From: Rhododendron vialii
Taxonomy: Eukaryota > Streptophyta > Magnoliopsida > Ericales > Ericaceae
DNA: 64,000 nt
NCBI RefSeq assembly: GCF_030253575.1
Contig: NC_080568.1
Span: 20,236,501 to 20,300,500, forward strand
Reading direction: 5' to 3'
Part shown: one piece after another, positions 56,264 through 64,000 of the stretch
Position numbering within the stretch: the stretch's first letter is position 1
How the letters are laid out: each line of letters starts with the position of its first letter
Translations under genes and position numbers: made by a program
Notes under the pieces: model-generated
Databases searched by the model: none
What the model was told of the DNA's origin: nothing
The model's input: only the letters and a program-made list of their open reading frames with translations

Positions 56264-57811
56264 ATGGAGGTGTTAAGAAGTTTGTTTGATCACACATGTT
56301 TTTCAGACATGGCAATAGTTCTGCTACTTGTATTCACCTTAAGCAGTGTGATTCAGAAACTCACAAGCCAGGGTCCCATGTTATGGCCAGTGATGGGGAT
56401 CATACCATCCTTATTCTTCCACTTCAACCATATCCATGATTGGGCCACAAAAGCTTTGATCAAGACAAATGGAACATTCAACTACAAGGGAATGTGGATG
56501 GGCAGGTCGCACGGGATCATAACCTCTGATCCACTAAAAATAGAGTACATGCTCAAAACAAACTTCAAAAACTTTCCAAAAGGGAAGTACTACAGAGAAA
56601 GGTTTCATGATTTGCTTGGGGATGGTATTTTCAACGTCGACGGGGAATCATGGAAAGAGCAGCGAAAAGCTGCGATTTCCGAAATGCACTCCACCCGTTT
56701 TGTCGAATACTCGATTCAAACTGTACAAGCTTTGGTGCACCAGAAACTGCTTGAAGTAGCAGAAAATGTGGTGAAGTTGGGAAACTGCATTGATTTACAG
56801 GAAGTGCTTCTTCGGTTTATGTTTGATAACATATGCATAGCAGCATTCGGAATCAACCCAGGGTGCTTGTCTATAGACTTCCCAGAAGTTGCTTTTGCTA
56901 AGGCTTTTGAGGAAGCCACTGAAATGACTTTGATCAGATTCATGGTGCCTCCATTTGTGTGGAAGCCGATTAAATTTTTTCAATTGGGATTTGAGAAAAG
57001 GCTAAAGGAAGCTGTGAGAGTTGTTCATGACTTTGCTGAGAGGACTGTGAGAGACAGGAGGGTAGAGTTGAGTAAAACTGGTAGCCTGGAAAATAAGTCT
57101 GATCTATTGTCAAGACTTATGGAGAGTAGAAAAGGCCAAAATTCTCATTTCACTGATAAACTACTTATGGATTTCTGCATAAGTTTCATTTTAGCTGGGC
57201 GTGACACAAGCTCAGTGGCCTTAGCATGGTTTTTCTGGCTTATTGACATAAACCCACAAGTCGAAAACAGGATTCTTTACGAGCTAAATGGGATTATCAA
57301 TCAAAGGAAGGGGAAAAAGGAAGTGGACACAATTGTTTTCACAGGAGAAGAGCTAAAGACAATGGTGTATTTGGAAGCAGCAATATCAGAAGCCTTACGA
57401 CTATACCCACCAGTTCCAATTGACTTCAAAGAGGTCACAATCAACGATTTTTTCGCAGATGGCACTTTTGTGAAAAAGGGTGCTAGGGTAATTTACTCGC
57501 TTTTCTCAATGGCGCGAATGGAATTCATTTGGGGGAAGGATTGCTTGGAGTTTAAGCCAGAGAGATGGATAAAGAACGGGGAATTTGTGAGTGAGAATCA
57601 GTTTAGGTATCCGGTTTTCAATGCCGGGCCTAGACTTTGTGTGGGGAAGAAGTTTGCTTACATGCAGATGAAAATGGTGGCTGCTTCTGTCCTGTTAAGG
57701 TATTCTGTTAAGGTGGCTGAAGGTCAAAATGCAACTCCAAAGGTAACTACCACACTTTATATGAAGCATGGTTTGTTGGTGACTTTGGTGCCTAGGTTGA
57801 GCTCAATATGA
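56264..57811 (+). CDS. Cytochrome P450, CYP86 family (CYP86B/C-like), fatty-acid omega-hydroxylase, 515 residues, intronless
   Basis: Haem-thiolate monooxygenase; the CYP86 family hydroxylates the omega carbon of fatty acids for cutin and suberin at the endoplasmic reticulum. An N-terminal membrane anchor (AIVLLLVFTLSSVIQ, about residues 17-31) precedes GPMLWPVMGIIPSL. The I-helix oxygen-binding motif AGRDTS is near residue 311, ExxR (EALR) near 376, PERW near 438, and the haem loop FNAGPRLCVG near 452 with the ligand Cys near 459. KTNFKNFPKGKYYRERFHDL and LLGDGIFNVDGE are typical of CYP86. All key residues are present and no frame break is seen. Assignment below family level is from memory of sequence style. 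It is flanked by duplicated segments X and Y. Confidence 0.9.
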   Translation: MEVLRSLFDHTCFSDMAIVLLLVFTLSSVIQKLTSQGPMLWPVMGIIPSLFFHFNHIHDWATKALIKTNGTFNYKGMWMGRSHGIITSDPLKIEYMLKTNFKNFPKGKYYRERFHDLLGDGIFNVDGESWKEQRKAAISEMHSTRFVEYSIQTVQALVHQKLLEVAENVVKLGNCIDLQEVLLRFMFDNICIAAFGINPGCLSIDFPEVAFAKAFEEATEMTLIRFMVPPFVWKPIKFFQLGFEKRLKEAVRVVHDFAERTVRDRRVELSKTGSLENKSDLLSRLMESRKGQNSHFTDKLLMDFCISFILAGRDTSSVALAWFFWLIDINPQVENRILYELNGIINQRKGKKEVDTIVFTGEELKTMVYLEAAISEALRLYPPVPIDFKEVTINDFFADGTFVKKGARVIYSLFSMARMEFIWGKDCLEFKPERWIKNGEFVSENQFRYPVFNAGPRLCVGKKFAYMQMKMVAASVLLRYSVKVAEGQNATPKVTTTLYMKHGLLVTLVPRLSSI

Positions 57812-58146
57812 ATATGGATTTGTGTTTTGTTGTTTTGGAGAACTAGGGGTGAGATGTGAGAAGAAGTAAATAAGAGAATAAAGAGAGGATGATGTTGTTC
57901 CACAATCCAATGTTCAGGAAGTTTTTGTGTATGTTTTAATCCAATGTTCATTAGAAACATGTCATGAAGACACATTAGTAACTACTTGTAGGCATGATAC
58001 GTATATTTCTTGCAACAATGGATGGGTAGTTACACTATTTTTTTTACAATCCACACTCCTTTTTTCTATTTTTATTCACTTGAAAATATAATTTTACCCT
58101 TTTCATTAGTTCACTTTGAGCACCTCCAGATATACTGTAGTATAGT

Positions 58147-58593
58147 AAGAGCAGCCCCATTGTAATAAGTAAATGAGTATAGATAATCAAATTTAATAGT
58201 AATGCTCAAAAAACATCCATATCGTAATAAACAAAGTTACAAGTCTTTTAGCAAATAACCAAATTCCATCCATTCCATAACCAAACTTAACAACTTTTAC
58301 CAATAATCAAAACTCAATAACCAAACCCAAAACTCAAAAACTCAAAAACACCCCACATTGGAATCGTCTCATTGAGACAAATAATTTGGTGTGGTCGGGT
58401 GCGTGATTGGAACTCATTTGCGATTAGACAAATGTACATTGTGTATTGTGGGGGTTTTTTTTTGTTAGGGATGCAAAAATAACCAATGTGAAGATAGAGG
58501 TTGTTAAGTTTGATTATGGACTAAATGGATAATCAAATACTAACGTGACACATTTTAGTTATTGGTTTTGATTATTACCATTGTGGATGCTCT
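58147..58593. mobile_element. MITE with AGAGCANCCNCATTG-type ends
   Basis: The left end is AAGAGCAGCCCCATTGTAAT; the right end inverted is AGAGCATCCACAATGGTAAT. It lies in a gap of the Y copy 1/copy 2 comparison. No convincing target duplication was found. Non-coding. Confidence 0.6.
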
Positions 58594-58739
58594 ACAGTCA
58601 TGTGCATAAAAACAGAAAAGTAGTATGGTAAAAAGAGAGCTTGAAAATCAATTCCCCTATAAAAAGTAGCATTAGAGGTCAATGACAAATTTGAGCATCA
58701 GTAGTTTTAAAGAGAGTATTTTTGAGGTACCGACCAGGG

Positions 58740-59438
58740 GGTGGCACAGCAGCCCCCACTAAAACGGCAACGTTTTGATTAAAAAAAAATCATTATCTTC
58801 TATTTGCAATCTTATGGAACAGAAACGTAATTATGAGAGCTCTGGAAACAAAATTTAATTATGTCTCTTTAGAATAATATGATCAGACTAATAACATCTT
58901 CACACCCGTTCAAACGGATTAAAAATTAAAACACTTAATTTTTTAACCATATTTTTTAATATATAAACGGTCTCAAAAAATTAAGTGCTCAAATTTTCAC
59001 TCCGTTTGAATCAGTGCAAAGATCTTATTATTCTGATCATATTATTTTAAAAGGTCGTAATTCATTTTTATCTTTAGGGCTCTCATATTAAGTATATGCT
59101 ATTTATTTAGGACCATATGGAGCAGAGATGTGATTATAAGAGTCCTAAAGACAAAAAATAATTATGACCCTTTAAAATAATATGATAAGAATAACAAAAT
59201 TATTGCACCGGTTCGTATATAACCGTCTCAAAAAAATTAAGTGCTCCAATTTTCACTCGGTTTGAACCGATACAAAGATCTTATTATTCTAATCATATTA
59301 TTCTAAAGAGACATAATTAAATTTTATCTCTAAGGTTCTCATAATCACGTTTCTACTTCATAAGATTGCAAATAGAAAATAAAGATTTTTTTTTCACCAA
59401 AACGTTGCCGTTTTAGTACTAGGGGCTGTTGTGCCATG
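58740..59438. mobile_element. Foldback-like element with arms of about 300 bp
   Basis: The left arm begins GGTGGCACAGCAGCCCCCAC; the right arm inverted begins ATGGCACAACAGCCCCTAG. Both continue with ACTAAAACGGCAACGTTTTG, then TCTATTTGCAATCTTATG and AATTAAGTGCTC. The arms pair over most of their length around a short centre. The matching place in Y copy 1 is empty. Sequence around AAGTGCTCCA with GATCTTATT is shared with the interior of the MITE at 2463-3182. Confidence 0.75.
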
Positions 59439-60120
59439 GAGGTAGCAGAGCCCCCCAGTCCCAAAATGGGTCAACCATGATAGCTGCCTTGCAACACCCC
59501 CATTACTAGTTGTTTTAGCCGGTTATGTGAGAGAGAGATCGAGATGAGAAGAAAATTGAAGAAGTTAAAAGACTTGTTCCTCATTATTTTCCAAATTTTT
59601 TCCATCTATCAAATTGATCGATTATGCAATTTTGCTTGATCTCGTTTTGACATTATGACATGTAGCAAAGTGAATGATAATGCTACTTGAAATTTTCCTA
59701 CCAAAAGGACCCAAGACAAAGTGTGTGGCTCCCACCACAATGTGAGGTGGATAAGGGGTCTGGGACACCAGGGGAACATAATAATTACTCCTATGTAAAC
59801 ATGACCCAAAATCGTTGATCCTTGCACCTTCCTATGAGAAATATTACATTTTCAAATGGATGTGACAAAAAAAAAAGAAAAAAGAAAAGAAAGAAGGTAA
59901 CTCATTCTTTTGTTTGCATCTTGCGAAGGCATCATCGATCTTTAAGCTTAATGAAAGATGAAATAGATGAACCACAATAATTAAAAGTTTCAAATTCACC
60001 TTCCAAACTTTTCATCTAAACCAAACTCCCTACATTTGAGGAATTAGTGCTCGATCATTGCTGCCAAAGTCTTAATTTATCTTGTGCGAAGTTTCCCCGG
60101 ATAGGTTCAATGTGAGAACA

Positions 60121-61302
60121 GCGGCAGACCCATGTTATGAGATGGCGCGACATGCACCCCTATTTAACCAGTAACACTTTTACATATAGATCTTGTTTGA
60201 TTTGCAGACTGAAAAAGATCGGATTAATAATCTAGGGACTATTTGTCCTGAATTAATTTCATCTCTAATTTCACCCAATTTCATATTTGATTCGCATGGG
60301 ATTATTTACGGGATAAGGAATAGTATTTTTAAAAAATGTTTTTGAAAAACAATTTTCTAAAAAAAGAAAGTTTTGAAAAAGAAATAGTTTTAAAAAATAG
60401 TTTTGGGTATTGCAAATTAATTTGGGAAAAGCTTTTTTAGAACTAATTTTTGAAAAATCAAAATTGAAAACAATTTTTTTTTTTTTTAAAAAAAAACTAG
60501 TAGAAATTTTTTTTGAAAATTTTTGAGAAATTTTTTCAAACAAAATAGTTTTTAAAATCATTTTTTAAAAATTTTTGTAAAACATTTTTTGAAATTAATA
60601 TTAAAGAACATAATTTTGAAAACGCTTTTTGAAATCAATCCCAATATCATCGAAATATTTTTGAAAATAATCCCTTCTTTATTAATCCTTCGTAATCTCA
60701 CCTTATTGGGATAAAATTAATTCTGGGATAAATAATCCCGACAGTCATTTCGAGAATCAACTGTGGGATAACTCATGATTAGATATAGTTAGTTTATTCC
60801 AGGCAGTTAAATCCACTAATCAAATGAGGCCATAGGATATATACATTCTAAAGCAACATGTTTCTATGTTATTGGCACCATCCTTAGTGCGTTCACTAAT
60901 TTACCCGGTAAACTTAAATTGAACTTTTCATTTATGTTCTAAAGTTATTTTATACCTACAGTATAAAATAAGTGAGCTTCATTCAAAAATGCTAAAAAAT
61001 ACTCAAAATTTTATTTAGAGGGAATTTATTTTTTCTTATCAAATGTCATTTTAGGCTTTGAGATGGGGAATTGGGGATTTGTTTCTTTTGGGAAGAGACA
61101 CTAGAGTTTCTAAATTCATGGATTGTTAAGAAATTTTCATCAATAGAGTCCAATTACATATGTTAGCTTTCATTCATTATGTTTTCATATTTAAAAAAAT
61201 TATTTCCTATACATTTTTTTTAACAGAAATTATTTCATGTTCTTGAATTTTATATTTAGATACCCCCATTAAAAATAAATAAAAAATTCTGATCCCGCCA
61301 CT
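60121..61302. other. AT-rich intergenic; possible MITE at 60196-60832
   Basis: TTGTTTGATTTGCAGACTG near 60196 is loosely inverted to CTCATTTGATTAGTGGATTT read back from 60832. The centre (60310-60660) is A/T homopolymer-rich with many TTTTGAAAA units and gives false Lys/Phe-rich frames. Confidence 0.4.
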
Positions 61303-61458
61303 GTGAAAACGAGTCGGATTGGGTTTGCAACTCATTGGTCCAGTCCATACTTGAGTGATCCGGGCCGGGCCACAAACATCAGCCCAACCGAATTTTCATT
61401 CCTACTCCGGTCTGGCAAATTCCAAACCCCAATTTCGTATGCCCCAAGACACTGCTAT

Positions 61459-61462
<4 letters not shown>

Positions 61463-61503
<41 letters not shown>
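61463..61503. repeat. (CT)n tract in the proteasome gene 5' region
   Basis: About 17 CT repeats plus a CTTTCTCT tail, just upstream of the putative 5' leader. CT/GA tracts are common at plant core promoters of housekeeping genes. Confidence 0.85.
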
Positions 61504-61504
<1 letters not shown>

Positions 61505-61699
61505 ACCAGATCTTCGACCCAAATCAACTTCACATCGCCATTCACAGTGAGCTTTTGAAGCATTGAAGTATGTACTCTGTAATTCCTTCGTAAACTAGTG
61601 TTTGATTTTAGTGTTTAATGGTTAGCATCAAGATGCAATTGTGCTATTTATTGATCTTTTAAATTTCCTATTATGCGTTAGGTCGTGCAATATTGCAAA

Positions 61700-64000
61700 A
61701 TGTCTCAGGCAGCAGTAGATGTTCCGATGAAGGGCGGGTTTAACTTCGACCATTGTAGAAGGAACGAGATGCTCTCCAACAAAGGGTTCAAACCTCCGTC
61801 TTTTCTCAAAACAGGAACTACTATTGTCGGCTTAATTTTTGAGGTTCGTGTCGAGTTTTCTTGTTCGATGTGATTCCTATTTTCGCTGCGGTTCGATATA
61901 ACCTAATGGCCTCCGAGTTGTCATCTATTGTCTCCATAACTTCATTACTTGGTCTATTTGCCTGCACTAGAGAATATTTTTTGGCATTGGGATGGCTATT
62001 CTCGGGCCGATTTATCAGATTCTGATATTATTGAGGCATCATAAGTCAAGGTAAAGTTGGGACCACATGGAACTGTCTGTGGGGCGGGAGCCCTCACAGC
62101 TCAGGCACAACAATGCAATTACCTAGGGTGAAATAGATCACAATGATTGTTCATGAGGTAGTGAAAATGTTTTGCGTCTTATGTTTGGGAAGTATTTTTG
62201 GAAAAATCCCTGCAACATCTGCTAGTATGTATCTGCGCAGGGATTGTATCTGACTTTAACTTCTGCCGTTTTTAATCTCTAGAACAATTTCCTTGAACCC
62301 AAACCGTAGAACCATCCTCTTGTTAGCTTGGCCATGCTATAGCGAGGTCATAAAGTCAGCATCACCAAATCATGGTGTTGGTGGATGCTGGATAACAAGG
62401 ATTTTAGAGAGCATTGCAGCATTTTTTTTTGTAACTTGATGAATGCTAGAGTTGTGCAAATTTTTCCTGATTATGTCTTTCTTTGTAACCGAGTGTCTAG
62501 TCAGGTTACGCATGCCCTCACTAATTCCCTCACTAATCGAACTCCCAAGGTCATGAAGATAATCACCAGGTAAATGGTTCCAATAGTTCCAATGGTTTTT
62601 GGCAGGCGGATGTAGTCGAATTGCAAAACTTGGGAGAGTAGCCTCTTTTGCAGCCATGCCTCCATTCAACCAATCCCTTGGGGTTGATTCTTTGTTTTAG
62701 AATTACTGTCAGAATTGATGGCACATGCACCTTGCATGGACGTCATCTATATTTTAAGATAGCGTTTAAGTACATTCAAAAAGTTAACTTCCTCCACACT
62801 TGTAAGACATTGAATGAGGCGTTCGAAGTAATTCTTTAGCTATGCGAACCTACATTGTAACCACTAACTATTTGGGTTATGATTCCTGTGGACTGTATTA
62901 TAGAACAATGGTGAATGCCTATAGACACACACATGTTTTATAATTTTGGCCCAATACTTTTTGAAGTTACAAATATTTTACCGCAGAAAAGCTATTAAAA
63001 TATATAAAAATCACCTTGTCGTGTCTCCATGTGTCTCCTGTGTGTCCCCGCATAAAAAAGTAGGTAAATGCAATGGACACGTCACATGATGTGCCCCCAC
63101 GTGTCCCTGCGTGTACCCGGATGTCTAACACGGATACGGTGATCTCTTGAAGTGTCGATGCTTCATGGGTTATTTGAAAGGTGGACACACAAAATGGGAC
63201 GGAGGGGTACGTATTTCTGGACATATCCCAATTCTCAACATGAGCAGAAGAGGTAAGAAGAGAACTGAGAATATTCGGTTCAACTCCTCTTCAGCTAAAG
63301 GCAAAAACTGGAGATTTAAATGAATCCTATGTCAATGGATTCTCAATCTCTGCCATGGAAGTGATTTATGAGCCTGTGAGGGGAGTTAGGCATGTATAAT
63401 GGTAAACCCTTGGGTGATATCTCATGTAAAGCCCTCTTGCCTAATTATTCCAGCTATGCATGACTTGCCCATTTATTGCGATTACCTGCAATGAATCAAG
63501 GAATGAATAATTAGATGATTTCACAATGACAATGCAGAGTCCAGGGAGAAGCCTTTGCTTTGATGTTTGTAGAGGTTGAAAATCTGGAAGTTCGACAAAA
63601 AAGATTGAGGTGTCAGATAGTTTGACACCTGCAACATATAGGACAAATAGATCGGTTCCTTTTGAAATTGACTTTAGTGTTGTAGCTGCCCTCCATGTTA
63701 GGTTTGTTCACAGTGCATACTGTTATTTGATTCATAGATTTTTGGAGTCGATTGTCTTTGTAGATGCTTCTCCAACTCTCCGTTGATGATCACATTTTAT
63801 GTTCAGGATGGGGTTATCCTTGGTGCGGATACAAGAGCTACTGAAGGGCCCATTGTTGCTGATAAGAATTGTGAGAAAATCCACTATATGGCACCCAATA
63901 TTTATTGCTGTGGAGCAGGGACTGCTGCTGATACGGAGGCAGTGACAGGTAATTTCAAGTTCATGCTATGTATCGGAATTTTGGCAGATGGAGTTGTGCT
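61700..64000 (+). CDS. 20S proteasome subunit beta type-7 (PBB), 5' part, runs off the window
   Basis: The beta-2 subunit carries the trypsin-like activity of the 20S core. Coding exon 1 (61700-61843) gives [20 protein letters not shown], then [14 protein letters not shown]. The propeptide would be cut before the Thr of TTIVG, the N-terminal catalytic Thr. Exon 2 (63807-63948) gives [37 protein letters not shown] and [14 protein letters not shown] includes the active-site Asp, and Lys of VADK is conserved. Both joins are GT-AG and in phase; the next exon lies outside. A leader intron probably runs from about 61570 (GTATGTACT) to 61681 (TTAG). Start chosen at MSQ rather than the upstream MQYCK because it fits the family and lies after the leader intron. 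Intron 1 is about 2 kb. Confidence 0.93.
61844..63806 (+). other. Large first intron of the proteasome gene
   Basis: Begins GTTCGTGTCG and ends ATGTTCAG. It contains only short frames. At 63000-63135 there is a cluster of CGTGTCTCC / GTGTCCC motifs, of a kind also present at 39.2-39.3 kb (CGGACACGAACACGACACCG). No gene is recognised inside. Confidence 0.6.

Larger units (their letters stand above)
57974..60120. repeat. Segment Y, copy 2: P450 3' flank
   Basis: The counterpart of 47561-49240. It is interrupted by two elements not in copy 1 (58147-58593 and 58740-59438). The two copies let the borders and relative age of these insertions be read. Confidence 0.8.

Noticed and set aside
60271-60561. 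96-codon Lys/Phe/Ser-rich minus frame
   Set aside because: A/T homopolymer-rich sequence with few possible stops; no coding signature.
1-64000. LTR retrotransposon or virus coding regions (gag, pol, env), Polinton genes or toxin genes
   Set aside because: None seen. The only LTR-type element recognised is the non-coding TRIM at 50979-51337.

Overview
The window reads as nuclear DNA of a flowering plant, most likely a eudicot. It is AT-rich, has short exons with GT/GC-AG introns, encodes plant-only families (sieve-element occlusion protein, CYP86 P450, plant mobile domain), and is full of MITEs, a MULE, a PIF/Harbinger element and Helitron-like ends. Nothing looks bacterial, organellar or viral. 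No CRISPR array, rRNA or tRNA gene was recognised.

Four host genes look usable. A seven-exon sieve-element occlusion (SEO) gene lies on the minus strand at 7.9-10.9 kb. A small DnaJ-type zinc-finger protein with a probable plastid transit peptide is on the plus strand at 50.5-53.7 kb. An intronless CYP86-type fatty-acid hydroxylase is at 56.3-57.8 kb. The first two coding exons of proteasome subunit beta type-7 start at 61.7 kb and run off the right edge. A cystatin-like gene at 5.2-5.7 kb is doubtful because its exons join out of frame at the most natural splice sites.

Layout: 0-6.6 kb is intergenic with five MITE-type elements. 5.2-13 kb holds the cystatin-like and SEO genes and the SEO upstream region. 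13-32.4 kb is a gene-poor block with three Helitron-like 3' ends and exon fragments of unrelated host genes (Ycf45/SpoIIIAA-type ATPase, F-box protein, MAP3K-epsilon kinase), all on the minus strand. 33.06-35.85 kb is a PIF/Harbinger element flanked by TAA. 36.53-45.90 kb is a 9.4-kb Mutator-like element (MULE) with an 8-bp target duplication. It carries a plant-mobile-domain gene on one strand and a transposase-SWIM-OTU gene on the other. 46-50.5 kb is duplicated flank with nested MITEs. 50.5-64 kb is the gene-richer right part.

Two observations stand out. First, the MULE contains several dozen copies of a roughly 20-bp palindrome of the type TTCGGATATTAATATCCGAA. Many copies keep dyad symmetry through paired changes in both arms, and a 324-bp MITE at 3.2 kb shares the MULE terminus. 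Second, the order [SEO upstream region - P450 - P450 3' flank] appears to be an old duplication. Its first copy is split by the 13-46 kb transposon block (11.0-13.0 and 46.4-49.2 kb); its second copy is nearly intact (54.1-60.1 kb). As a result a copy of the SEO upstream region sits just upstream of the P450.

All identifications come from reading the sequence and from memory of protein families; no database search was run.
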